This document shows, piece after piece, positions 56,322-64,000 of a DNA stretch of 64,000 nt. The translations under genes and the position numbers were made by a program. The notes below the pieces were generated by a model. It had not been told where the DNA came from, did no database searches, and was given only the letters and a program-made list of their open reading frames with translations. Position 1 is the first letter of the stretch. Each line of letters starts with the position of its first letter. The DNA is from Bifidobacterium asteroides (lineage in GTDB: Bacteria; Actinomycetota; Actinomycetes; Actinomycetales; Bifidobacteriaceae), in assembly GCF_009683175.1 (NCBI RefSeq), contig NZ_WKKW01000005.1, positions 1 to 64,000 on the forward strand, read 5' to 3'.

Positions 56322-57137
56322 TTACAGGACCTTGGAGAGGAAGGACTGCAGCCGAGGGCTCTGGGGGTGGCCGAAGATCTGTTCGGGCGTGCCCTCCTCC
56401 TCGATGATCCCGGCATCGGTGAAGATCACCCTGGAGGAGACCTCCCGGGCGAAAGCCATCTCGTGGGTGACCAGAATCATAGTCATGCCGCCCTCAGCCA
56501 GGGAGCGGATGACTTCAAGCACGTCGCCCACCATCTCCGGATCCAGGGCCGAGGTGGCCTCGTCGAAGAGCATGATGTCCGGGTGCATGGCCAGGGCGCG
56601 GGCGATGGCCACACGCTGCTGCTGCCCGCCTGACAGATCCGTGGGCCGCGCGTCCGCCTTCTCCTGAAGCCCTACGGTCTCCAGCAGGTCCAGAGCCTGC
56701 TGACGGGCATCCTCCTTGGGCGTCTTGTGCAGCATATGAGGGGCCAGCATGATGTTGTCGGCCACACTCATGTTGGGGAAGAGGTTGAAGTGCTGGAAGA
56801 CCATGCCCACGTGCTCGCGCAGCTTGTCGATGTTGGTCTTTGGATCGGAAATGTCGATCCCGTAGACGCTGATGGTGCCCGAGGTCGGCATCTCCAGGGC
56901 GTTGATGCAGCGCAGCAGGGTGGACTTGCCCGCGCCGGAGGGGCCGATGATGGAGATGACCTCGCCCGGCTTGACCTCCATGTCGATCCCCTTGAGGACC
57001 TCGGTGTCGCCGTAGCGCTTGTGCAGGTCGCGGATGGATACGGCCATCTGGGACTCTCCCTGGTTGCGGCGACTTTGGTTCTGACGGATGCGACGGGTCA
57101 GTCGTCCGGTGTCCATGTCCGGGTCCTCGAAGTTCAT
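56322..57137 (-). CDS. Polar amino acid ABC transporter ATP-binding protein
   Basis: 271 residues. Walker A is GPSGAGKST, the Q-loop is in VFQHFNLF, the signature is [15 protein letters not shown], and Walker B is [15 protein letters not shown]. The ATG at 57137 overlaps the stop of the fused receptor-permease gene (ATGA), so both are made in fixed ratio. About 30 basic, polar residues precede the usual N-terminus ([13 protein letters not shown]); an internal ATG there is an alternative start. Closest by architecture to GlnQ-type ATPases. Confidence 0.93.
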   Translation of the reverse strand: MNFEDPDMDTGRLTRRIRQNQSRRNQGESQMAVSIRDLHKRYGDTEVLKGIDMEVKPGEVISIIGPSGAGKSTLLRCINALEMPTSGTISVYGIDISDPKTNIDKLREHVGMVFQHFNLFPNMSVADNIMLAPHMLHKTPKEDARQQALDLLETVGLQEKADARPTDLSGGQQQRVAIARALAMHPDIMLFDEATSALDPEMVGDVLEVIRSLAEGGMTMILVTHEMAFAREVSSRVIFTDAGIIEEEGTPEQIFGHPQSPRLQSFLSKVL

Positions 57138-58648
57138 CGATGCAGCCTCCTATCGAGCATATTGGCCATCCAGGTCAGGGCGCTGATGGCGACGAAGTAG
57201 ATGACGCCCACCATGAACAGGGTTTCGGTCACGCGGAAGTTGGCCGCGTAGATCTGCTGTGCCTGGTAGAGCAGTTCGCCGAAGCCGATGGCCAGCAGCA
57301 GGGAGGAATCCTTGAGCATGATGACCAGCTGGTTGATGATGGAGGGCGTGGCGAACCTTACGGCCTGGGGCAGGATGACCCGGCGCAGGGCCATGCGTCG
57401 TGTCAGTCCCAGGCTGCGGGCCCCCTCCATCTGCCCGACGTCCACCGAGTCGATGGCCCCGCGCACGATCTCAACCAGGTAGGCTCCGGAGTTGAGGGAC
57501 AGTGTCAGCGCGCCGGCCAGCCAGATGCTGATGCGGTGGCCGATCAGCTGGGGGACACCCAGGTAGAAGAAGAAGGCCCAGACCAGGACGGGTGTGCCCC
57601 TGAAGACCGCCACGTAGATGCGGGCAATCCAGGACAGGATCCGGTTGGGGCTGATTCGCCACAGTCCCAGGATGATGCCGATGGCCAGGGCGATGACGAA
57701 CGATATGGCTGTGATGGCCAGGGTGTTGCGCAGGCCCAGCATCAGGGAGGGGAAGGCCTGGCGGACCAGTTCGAAGAATCCTGGCCGGGAGGCGGGGGCA
57801 CTCTTGCTGGAGTGGCCGCTGCCTACATAGGAATCGACCAGCTTCTTATAGCTGCCATCGGCCTTCATCTTGGCCAGGCCCTCGTTGAAGGCGGCCACGA
57901 ACTCCTTGTTCTCGCCCTTGCGGACGGCCGCCCCGTAGGAGGCGCCAGGCTCCTTCTTGGTCACGGTCTTCAGTCCGTTGCCCTGGGCGATGCCGTAAGC
58001 CAGGACCGGGTAGTCGTCGATGACCGCCTGGGCATTGCCGGACTTGACCATCTCATACATGGTGGAGGACTGGTCCACCGCCTTGACCGTAAAGCCGTAT
58101 TGGGCCGCACGCTGCTTGGCGAAAGCCTCGCCCTCGCTGCCCGTCTTGACGGCCACCACCGTGCCTTGCAAATCCTTGTAGCTGTGGATCTGGTCGTTGT
58201 CCTTGGCGATGGCCATCTGCACGCCGGAGTCGAAATAGGGGTCGGTGAAGTCGTAGACCTGCTTGCGCTGGTCGGTGATGGTCATGCCGGCTATGACCAC
58301 ATCGGCCTGCTGGGAGTTCAAGGCCTGCAGGGCGGCGTTGAAGCCCAAGGACTGGATTTGCACCGAGAACCCCTCGATGTCGGCGATCTTGCGGATCAGA
58401 TCCATATCGATGCCGACCAGCTTGCCGGAGGAGTCCCTGAATTCGAAGGGTGCAAAGGTGGTGTCGGTAGCGACACGGAAGGTGCGTCCATGGACCGCTT
58501 GAGCGGCGGGGGAGTCCTCGGCCGCCTGCGCCGGCGTGGCCAGGGGGGCGACGATCAGGGCTGAGAGCCCCAGGACCAGGGCGAGCAGGCCGATGGCCCA
58601 CCTGCCTGGACCCGATGTCCATCCCTGGCGAACATGCTTGGCGATCAC
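57134..58648 (-). CDS. Fused substrate-binding protein and permease of an amino acid ABC transporter (GlnP-like)
   Basis: 504-residue fusion. A signal peptide (hydrophobic core then ATPAQA-AE) leads into an SBP family 3 domain (about 50-280) with [23 protein letters not shown]-type ligand residues. A short linker connects it to a five-helix permease (about 295-500) with the EAA loop [22 protein letters not shown]. The same fusion is known in lactococcal GlnP, which imports glutamine/glutamate; the substrate here is inferred only. The GTG at 58648 has AAGGAG 8 nt upstream. An inverted repeat at 58703-58718 lies in the promoter region. This system is distinct from gluABCD, which uses a free lipoprotein. 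Confidence 0.92.
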   Translation of the reverse strand: MIAKHVRQGWTSGPGRWAIGLLALVLGLSALIVAPLATPAQAAEDSPAAQAVHGRTFRVATDTTFAPFEFRDSSGKLVGIDMDLIRKIADIEGFSVQIQSLGFNAALQALNSQQADVVIAGMTITDQRKQVYDFTDPYFDSGVQMAIAKDNDQIHSYKDLQGTVVAVKTGSEGEAFAKQRAAQYGFTVKAVDQSSTMYEMVKSGNAQAVIDDYPVLAYGIAQGNGLKTVTKKEPGASYGAAVRKGENKEFVAAFNEGLAKMKADGSYKKLVDSYVGSGHSSKSAPASRPGFFELVRQAFPSLMLGLRNTLAITAISFVIALAIGIILGLWRISPNRILSWIARIYVAVFRGTPVLVWAFFFYLGVPQLIGHRISIWLAGALTLSLNSGAYLVEIVRGAIDSVDVGQMEGARSLGLTRRMALRRVILPQAVRFATPSIINQLVIMLKDSSLLLAIGFGELLYQAQQIYAANFRVTETLFMVGVIYFVAISALTWMANMLDRRLHR

Positions 58649-58702
58649 TGGCGATTCTCCTTATTGTTCCGACTGTGCCGGTCCTAGTTTTCCATGGGCC
58701 TA

Positions 58703-58718
58703 CCTGAAGATATTCAGG
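58703..58718. promoter_or_regulatory. Inverted repeat upstream of the fused receptor-permease gene
   Basis: CCTGAA-GATA-TTCAGG, a 6-bp dyad 55 bp before the start codon. Candidate operator; the regulator is unknown. Confidence 0.45.
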
Positions 58719-58892
58719 CGGATGACCAGTAAACTGTACACAAACCGTGTTTCCGGGACCCAACTACGCGCTGGGCGATACGGCCATATGGGTTTCCAGT
58801 CTAGCGCGTTCGCCTTCCTGTTTGTGGCAGGCACAGGCCTATGCTGGTGAGGGCAGGGAGCCATAGGGGCCCCTAGGAATGAGGTATTGCAG

Positions 58893-60287
58893 ATGGTTGA
58901 TGATCTCTTCCAGGCGGCGGATCCCCCAGAGGAGCACACCCTGCCTTTGGCGGTCAGGATGCGGCCCAGAAGCCTGGACGAGGTGGTCGGCCAGGACAAG
59001 GTCACGGCTCCGGGAACCCCCTTGGAGCGACTGGCCCGTTCGGACCCGAACAACCGTCTGACGGCTCCCAGCTCGGTCATTCTTTTCGGCCCTCCCGGGG
59101 TGGGCAAGACCACCTTGGCCTACATCGTGGCCCGACAGTCCGGGCGGCATTTCGAGGAGCTTTCGGCCGTCACCTCGGGGGTCAAGGAGGTGCGGCAGGT
59201 CCTCGCCCAGGCCCGGGAGCGGCTGGTCAGCCAAGGGCAGGAGACGGTCCTCTTTATCGATGAGGTCCACCGCTTTTCCAAGTCCCAGCAGGATGCCCTG
59301 CTGCCAAGCGTGGAGAACCGGGATGTGACTTTCATCGCAGCCACCACCGAAAATCCCAGCTTTTCTGTCATTGCGCCCCTGCTCTCGCGCTCGGTGGTGG
59401 TCAAGCTGGAGGCCCTGGACGACCAGGACCTGGCCAAGCTGGTCCGCAGGGCTGTCAAGGACCAGCGTGGGCTCAAGGACCAGGTGCGGCTGGATTCGGC
59501 GGCTTTGGACCAAATCGTGCGTTTTGCCGGGGGTGACGCCCGCCGGGCCCTGACCATTCTGGAGGCTGCGGCCGGGGCGGTCACCGAGGACGGGCCTCGT
59601 GCCAAGGGTGCGCGTCGACCCCTGGTCAGTGCCAAGGTGGTCTCCTCGGTCATGGATGTGGCCGCCGTCCGTTATGACAAGAAGGGTGACGATCACTATG
59701 ACGTGGCCTCGGCCTTCATCAAGTCCATGCGGGGATCCGACGTGGATGCGGCCCTGCACTACCTGGCCCGGATGATCCGGGCCGGCGAGGACCCGCGCTT
59801 CATCGCCCGACGGATCATGATCGCCTCCGCCGAGGAGGTGGGTATGGCCTCTCCGGAGGTGCTGGAGATCACGGTCGCGGCTGCCCAGGCCGTGGCCATG
59901 GTGGGCATGCCGGAGGCCCGGCTGATTCTGGCCGAAGCAGTCATTGCCGTGGCCACCGCACCCAAGTCCAACGCGTCTTACCTGGCCATCAACCAGGCCC
60001 TGGAGGACGTGGACGCCGGGCATATCGGCCAGGTTCCCCTTCATCTGCGCAACGCTCCCACCAAGCTGATGAAGGCCTGGGGCAACCACGAGGGCTATCA
60101 GTATGCCCACGATGCGCCGGACGCGGTGGCGCCTCAGCAGTACATGCCTGACGAACTGGTCGGACGACGCTACTACCACCCCAATGATCGGGGCTATGAG
60201 CGTCAGCTGGGCCCCCGTCTGGAAGCCATCAGGGCCATCCTGGACAGGGCCGCCGGGCCGGAGGGAAACGCCGGGTCTGGGCAATGA
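58893..60287 (+). CDS. rarA: Replication-associated recombination protein A (RarA/MgsA AAA+ ATPase)
   Basis: Clamp-loader-like ATPase acting at stalled replication forks. The protein is 464 residues. An N-terminal segment is followed by AAA+ motifs: Walker A GPPGVGKT (about 67-74), Walker B TVLFIDEVHRF, sensor 1 IAATTENPSF, and the arginine-finger region LLSRS. The C-terminal tetramerisation domain follows with KKGDDHYDVASAFIKSMRGSD. ATG 58893 has GAGG 8 nt upstream; an in-frame TTG at 58887 is less likely. TATGCT at 58840-58845 may be its -10. A 12-bp palindrome TAGGGGCCCCTA (58864-58875) lies just upstream. Confidence 0.95.
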   Translation: MVDDLFQAADPPEEHTLPLAVRMRPRSLDEVVGQDKVTAPGTPLERLARSDPNNRLTAPSSVILFGPPGVGKTTLAYIVARQSGRHFEELSAVTSGVKEVRQVLAQARERLVSQGQETVLFIDEVHRFSKSQQDALLPSVENRDVTFIAATTENPSFSVIAPLLSRSVVVKLEALDDQDLAKLVRRAVKDQRGLKDQVRLDSAALDQIVRFAGGDARRALTILEAAAGAVTEDGPRAKGARRPLVSAKVVSSVMDVAAVRYDKKGDDHYDVASAFIKSMRGSDVDAALHYLARMIRAGEDPRFIARRIMIASAEEVGMASPEVLEITVAAAQAVAMVGMPEARLILAEAVIAVATAPKSNASYLAINQALEDVDAGHIGQVPLHLRNAPTKLMKAWGNHEGYQYAHDAPDAVAPQQYMPDELVGRRYYHPNDRGYERQLGPRLEAIRAILDRAAGPEGNAGSGQ

Positions 60288-60472
60288 CCGTCCGGACTCC
60301 TATACTTGGCACCCAATAGACGTTGAGTAGCCACACAATGACCGAAACGCCGCAGGGTCCAGGCCTTCCATATTGACGGTCGCCAAGCTCCCACAAGGAG
60401 CGTGTCGCCGTCGGCGGGTCTGGCATGGACACATGGGGCATGCCTGCCTCATGCACGGGCGCGAGGGTGACG

Positions 60473-61870
60473 ATGTCGACAGCGGTCATTGACAATGCAG
60501 ACATATCCGAGCAATCCAAGAATCCCGGCCTTGCCGGGGACGGCCTGGCGGTCCGGGAGATTACCCGGCGAGTAGACAATGCTCGTGAATCGGCTACTTT
60601 TTACAAGATCGTGGCCCTGGTGGCCGCGGGAATGCTCATGGACAGCATCGATGTCTATGTGGGCAGCGCAGTAGCCAGTTCGGCGCTGAGCACCGGGTGG
60701 TCCACGGTCGCCCAGAATTCCCTCTTCCTGTCGGCGGGTTTTCTGGGGCTTCTGGTCGGCTCGCTGCTGGCCGGGTTCGTCGGGGACCTGCGGGGGCGCA
60801 AGACCGCCTATCAGATCAATCTGCTGCTCTTCGGCGGCTTTACCCTGCTGGGCGCCTTGGCGCCGAACATGGCCATTCTCTCGGTCTGCCGTCTGGGGGC
60901 CGGTCTGGGGCTGGGCGCCGAGATTGTCACTGGTTTTTCCATGGTCAACGAATTCGCTCCCATCAAGCACCGGGGCCGTTGGAGCGCCATCGTCTCGCTG
61001 GTAGCCAACACCGGAGTGCCCCTGGCCATGCTCCTGTGCGCCTGGATCATCCCACGCTGGTCCTGGCGGCCGCTCTTCGTGGGTATCGGTCTGGCGGCGG
61101 CGCTGATCTGGTACCTGCGGCGTGACATCCCCGAGTCCCCTCGCTGGCTGGCCCTGCACGGGCGGATGGACGAGGCCGTCCAGGTGGTCGAGCTTCTGGA
61201 GGCCGACAATGGCCGAGGAGGGTCAAGCTCCGATTCCGTCAGCGGTTCCGCACTTGCTGGCGAGGATGAGGGCGTTGAGGCACCTGCCAAGGCATCGGGT
61301 AGCGTGGTTCGCGGCCTGATTGTGGCCACTGTGGCGGTCTCGGCCACCAACGTCTGCTCCTACGCCTTCACCTCCTGGGTGCCCACAATCCTGCTCAAGC
61401 GGGGCATTAATCTGAGCGGATCCCTGTGGATCAGCACGCTGATGATGCTGGGCGCCCCCCTGGGCTGCCTGATCGGATCCCTGCTTCTGGACCGGATCGG
61501 CCGCAAGCGGATCATCGTCACGGCCTTCCTGCTGACGGCGGTCTTCGGTCTGCTCTACGCTGCGCAGACCAGCCAAGTCACGGCCATTCTGGTGGGCATC
61601 CTGCTTATGGCCAGCCTCTATGTCCTCATGTCTTCGGTGGTGGCCGTCTATGCGCCTGAGCTCTTCCCGACCACGGTCCGCTTCCGCTGCGTGGGCATTG
61701 CCAATGCCGTTGCCAAGCTCTGTAATGTGCTCATGCCTGTGCTGATCGGGGCCATGCTGAGCCAGTGGGGGAGCACCTCAATCTTCGTCACCATCAGTCT
61801 GGTGGCCCTGGCCTCCATGCTGGTTGTGGGCCTGATGGGCTGGGAGACCTCCGGCCGCTCGGTGGGCTGA
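60473..61870 (+). CDS. MFS transporter (sugar/organic-acid porter type)
   Basis: Twelve-helix secondary transporter of 465 residues. Family marks are the loop 2-3 motif GDLRGRKTAYQ, R-x-GAGLGLGAEI in helix 4, IPESPRWL after helix 6 (typical of the sugar-porter and related clades), and LLDRIGRKRI in the 8-9 loop. An Asp/Ser/Gly-rich central loop (about 245-280) separates the halves. GAGGG lies 5 nt before the ATG at 60473. The leader from a possible TATACT (about 60302) is around 160 nt. Convergent with a MarR regulator gene, a plausible controller. Substrate unknown. Confidence 0.88.
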   Translation: MSTAVIDNADISEQSKNPGLAGDGLAVREITRRVDNARESATFYKIVALVAAGMLMDSIDVYVGSAVASSALSTGWSTVAQNSLFLSAGFLGLLVGSLLAGFVGDLRGRKTAYQINLLLFGGFTLLGALAPNMAILSVCRLGAGLGLGAEIVTGFSMVNEFAPIKHRGRWSAIVSLVANTGVPLAMLLCAWIIPRWSWRPLFVGIGLAAALIWYLRRDIPESPRWLALHGRMDEAVQVVELLEADNGRGGSSSDSVSGSALAGEDEGVEAPAKASGSVVRGLIVATVAVSATNVCSYAFTSWVPTILLKRGINLSGSLWISTLMMLGAPLGCLIGSLLLDRIGRKRIIVTAFLLTAVFGLLYAAQTSQVTAILVGILLMASLYVLMSSVVAVYAPELFPTTVRFRCVGIANAVAKLCNVLMPVLIGAMLSQWGSTSIFVTISLVALASMLVVGLMGWETSGRSVG

Positions 61871-62001
61871 TACAAGCCGCCACAAGAGCGTAAGGAGTCT
61901 GAAAAACAAGGAGCCTGGCATGAGCCTGGAGCCGTCGGGAGACGGCGAATGGTTCGGCCAGGTCCTTTTCTTAGTAAAGATTCTTTGTCAGCAAAGAGGG
62001 A

Positions 62002-62442
62002 TCAGAGCTGGTTGGCCAGCAGCCGGTTGTAGACGCAGCGCAATTCGCTCTGGAAGGTCTCGGGGTCGATATCGGGATTCTGCTTGAACAGATCGATCCA
62101 CCAGTTGTTGACCGACCTGATTCTCCTGCGGGCTATGTCCGCGCCCGACCTGGTCAGGGCGATGATGTTGACCCGGTGATCGGCGGGGTTCTGTTCACGG
62201 CTGACCAGACCCTGGGCCTTCAAAGCCTTGAGATCCCGGGCCAGCAGACTGGGGTCCACACACAGGTCCCTGGCTATCTGTCGCTGGCTGAGACCCGGGT
62301 GGTCATAGAGGTATACAATCAGATCACCCTGGGTACCTCGTAAGGTGAAGTCGCCTGTGTACCGGCTGGCATCGTTTCGTGCATGCCGGTAGATTCCGGC
62401 TATACAGCTGCTCAGGTTGTGGTAGTGGCTCTTCTTCAACAT
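62002..62442 (-). CDS. MarR family transcriptional regulator
   Basis: 146-residue winged-helix repressor. It shows GDLIVYLYDHPGLSQRQIARDL (helix 2-3), LLARDLKALKAQGLVSREQNPADHRVNIIALTRSG (recognition helix and wing with the DxR motif) and a C-terminal dimerisation helix containing two adjacent Trp. AGGGGG lies 8 nt before the ATG at 62442. Its neighbours are the convergent MFS gene and, divergently across a 429-nt gap, a HAD hydrolase. MarR proteins commonly control adjacent efflux or catabolic genes in response to small aromatics; no operator was identified. Confidence 0.9.
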   Translation of the reverse strand: MLKKSHYHNLSSCIAGIYRHARNDASRYTGDFTLRGTQGDLIVYLYDHPGLSQRQIARDLCVDPSLLARDLKALKAQGLVSREQNPADHRVNIIALTRSGADIARRRIRSVNNWWIDLFKQNPDIDPETFQSELRCVYNRLLANQL

Positions 62443-62871
62443 CGTTGCTGCCCCCTAGCTGGTAAGGATGTTCAAAGAGTTCGGCGGGCATAATTGACCG
62501 CATGGATCCCTTCGGCGCCGTTCCCCTTCCAGGCCCATTTCCGGCAACTCCCTAGCCTCGGCCCAGCACGGACGACGCATTTTTCATCATATCAATACCG
62601 GCGACACCATGGGGATGGTCCACGATTCGGGCATTGGCCAGGCTCATTAAGATTCCTCAGGCTCCGCTCCTGCTCGATAGCTATTTCAGTCGATAATCCA
62701 GGAATTTTGTCTACATCAGTCTCGTGGGCTGAAAGGAATCGCCCATTTGCGCGGCCAAACAGGTCAGCCTGTGGCGGGTCAGGGTCGGTCGAGGTCGGGG
62801 ATTATCACCGTCATTGCTCCACGGTATGCTAAGATGTTCCCTTTTTGCGACTGGATCTGGAAAGGATTGGC
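62443..62871. other. 429-bp intergenic region between marR-type and HAD genes
   Basis: No convincing gene. The base composition is less GC-rich than the flanks. A 31-codon minus-strand reading frame (62647-62552), starting with ATG 6 nt after GAGGA, encodes SLANARIVDHPHGVAGIDMM and a short tail; it matches no family I know. TATGCT at 62825-62830 could be the -10 of the HAD gene. The region may hold remnants of a lost gene and the MarR operator. Confidence 0.4.
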
Positions 62872-63450
62872 ATGCGGGTACTGGACTTCGACGGCACCAT
62901 CTACGATGGCGAAAGCCTGCTTGACTTCTACCTGTTCACTGCCCGCAAGGATCCGCGGGTGCTGCACTATCTGCCGATTGCCCTTTTCTATGCAGTCCGC
63001 TACCGCCTGGGCCGGGTCACCCTGGAGCAACTGGACTCGGCCATGCGTCGGGTGGGCTCGCGCTACCTGCGTCGGCTGACCTCGCGCCCCGGATTTGACA
63101 TGGACCGGCTGGTCAGCCAGTTCTGGGATGCCCACATGCACAAGATCATGGATTGGTACACCCCCCAGGCCGACGACGTGGTGGTGACCGCCTCCTTCGA
63201 TTTGGTGGCGGGGGAGGCCTGCCGGCGCCTGGGTATCACCCGCTGCATCGGCTCCACCCTGGATTTGGAGTCACTGACCGTGGGCTACCTCAACTTTGGA
63301 CCCGACAAGCCCCTGCACTTTCAGCGGATCCTGGGTCAGGAGACGGCCATCGACGCCTTCTACACCGATTCGGCCTTCGATCTGCCCATGATCGATCTTG
63401 CCCGGCGGGCCTACCTGGTCGAGCATGGCAAGGTCCGCCGCATCAAATAG
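62872..63450 (+). CDS. HAD-superfamily hydrolase (phosphoserine-phosphatase-like)
   Basis: 192-residue haloacid-dehalogenase-type phosphatase. Motif I is DFDGTIYDGESLLDF with the nucleophile and acid Asp pair. A helical cap follows. Motif II is VVVTASF, Lys is in GPDKPLHF, and motif IV is FYTDSAFDLPMI. The arrangement is that of the SerB/HAD-IB group, some members of which act on phospholipid head-group or other small phosphates. GGAAAGGA lies 5 nt before the ATG at 62872. It is a single gene, convergent with the oxidoreductase at the window edge. Substrate unknown. Confidence 0.87.
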   Translation: MRVLDFDGTIYDGESLLDFYLFTARKDPRVLHYLPIALFYAVRYRLGRVTLEQLDSAMRRVGSRYLRRLTSRPGFDMDRLVSQFWDAHMHKIMDWYTPQADDVVVTASFDLVAGEACRRLGITRCIGSTLDLESLTVGYLNFGPDKPLHFQRILGQETAIDAFYTDSAFDLPMIDLARRAYLVEHGKVRRIK

Positions 63451-63483
63451 GCAGGCTGGTCACCATGGCTTTTATCTACAGCT

Positions 63484-64000
63484 TTATCTGCTGGTTCTCG
63501 ATTCGAAGGGAAAGACCAACCCCCACTGGCGGCGCAGGGAGTCCATGAGCTCCATGATGCGCATGGTGTCCTTGTGGGGCATCTGGGCGCACTCGGTCTT
63601 GCCGTCCAGGATGGCCTGTGCGGCGCTGGCCACCTCGTACTCATAACCGGTCAGCTGATTGGGGATGGGGTAGCTCTTCCTCAATTTGTGGTCCCCGTCG
63701 TACAGGTCGATGGACTCCACGTTGTTGATGTTGGCGCACTGCAGGTAACCCCGGTCTCCCCAGATGCTACCGGTCCGGTCGCTGTCTGAGACCATGGAGC
63801 TGGTCGCTGCGCCCATGGATCCATCCTGGTAGAGAATGGTCGTGGAGTTCTGGCTGTCCACGCCCTCCGGGCTGCGTACCCAATCCGTGCAGACACGTTC
63901 AATGGGCTTGGGTCCCATGACCATGTCGATGAAGTTGAGGGGGTAGACGCCCACGTCGAGCAGGGCGCCGCCGGCCAGGGCCGGATCGGTCATTCTGGCC
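63484..64000 (-). CDS. Gfo/Idh/MocA family oxidoreductase, C-terminal part
   Basis: The 5' part of the gene lies beyond the window; about 170 C-terminal residues are visible. GGALLDVGVYPLNFIDMVMG is the family's substrate/cofactor-contacting block. It is followed by the beta-sheet domain (STTILYQDGSMGAATSSM and GDRGYLQCANIN) and a final helix with KDTMRIMELMDSLRRQWGL. NAD(P)-dependent oxidation of a sugar, inositol or dihydrodiol is the usual activity; the nucleotide-binding Rossmann half is not visible. Confidence 0.88.
   Translation of the reverse strand, partial: ARMTDPALAGGALLDVGVYPLNFIDMVMGPKPIERVCTDWVRSPEGVDSQNSTTILYQDGSMGAATSSMVSDSDRTGSIWGDRGYLQCANINNVESIDLYDGDHKLRKSYPIPNQLTGYEYEVASAAQAILDGKTECAQMPHKDTMRIMELMDSLRRQWGLVFPFESRTSR

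Noticed and set aside
53900-56416. 838-codon open frame antisense to the helicase gene
   Set aside because: High-GC shadow without motifs; the plus strand carries a complete set of helicase motifs.
58864-58875. Palindrome TAGGGGCCCCTA before rarA as an operator
   Set aside because: Short GC palindromes are common in this composition and it lies next to the ribosome site; no further support.
61920-62071. Small plus-strand frame with AAGGAG upstream between the MFS and MarR genes
   Set aside because: Most of it overlaps the 3' end of the MarR gene in antisense and it shows no recognisable motif; insufficient support.
12577-62871. tRNA genes in intergenic gaps
   Set aside because: The gaps were inspected for the T-loop GGTTCGAATCC-type sequence and cloverleaf ends on both strands; none seen.

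Overview
The window is GC-rich, densely coded chromosomal DNA from a high-GC Gram-positive bacterium, most likely a Bifidobacterium or close relative. The evidence is the actinobacterial gene neighbourhoods: miaB-miaA / ftsK-pgsA-cinA-clgR-DUF3046-recA-recX, sepH / DUF4193-dut-rel, trpD / plsC / PASTA kinase / prenyl synthase, sigA-parE-lhr with parC, hisS-aspS, and a gluABCD-order amino-acid transporter. The placement rests on gene content and order, not on a database search.

Layout. (1) 1-2675, minus: the N-terminal part of a large secreted protein with Listeria-Bacteroides repeats and RCC1 blades. Its signal peptide is separated from the body by a run of 15 G, which puts the two in different frames. 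(2) 2971-8473: aldo/keto reductase, small alarmone synthetase, the tRNA-A37 modification pair miaB-miaA, a self-contained MerR regulator and a degenerate Fic protein. (3) 8574-15942: ftsK, pgsA, cinA, clgR, DUF3046, recA (with a LexA box) and recX. (4) RNase P RNA (minus), then hpf, secA and trpD. (5) 21811-26574: a small membrane protein, plsC, and a PASTA kinase gene overlapping a prenyl diphosphate synthase gene. (6) 26766-39022: DUF4192, the principal sigma factor, parE, an Lhr-type helicase and parC. (7) 39128-44802: alkaline-phosphatase-superfamily protein, sepH, DUF4193, dut and bifunctional rel. (8) 45016-49839: DUF349 protein, divergent from hisS-aspS. (9) 50024-58648: two polar-amino-acid ABC importers flanking a Ski2-like helicase. 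(10) 58893-64000: rarA, an MFS transporter, a MarR regulator, a HAD hydrolase and a truncated Gfo/Idh/MocA oxidoreductase.

Most of the window is housekeeping: DNA repair and segregation, stringent response, secretion, translation and nitrogen import. Accessory character is confined to the two ends: the contingency-type surface gene on the left and the transporter/regulator/dehydrogenase stretch on the right. No tRNA, rRNA, insertion sequence, prophage or CRISPR array was seen. Several genes have a TANNNT box 6-10 nt upstream of the start codon and no convincing Shine-Dalgarno sequence, which suggests leaderless mRNAs. The strongest candidate for something new is the poly-G-gated RCC1 surface protein.
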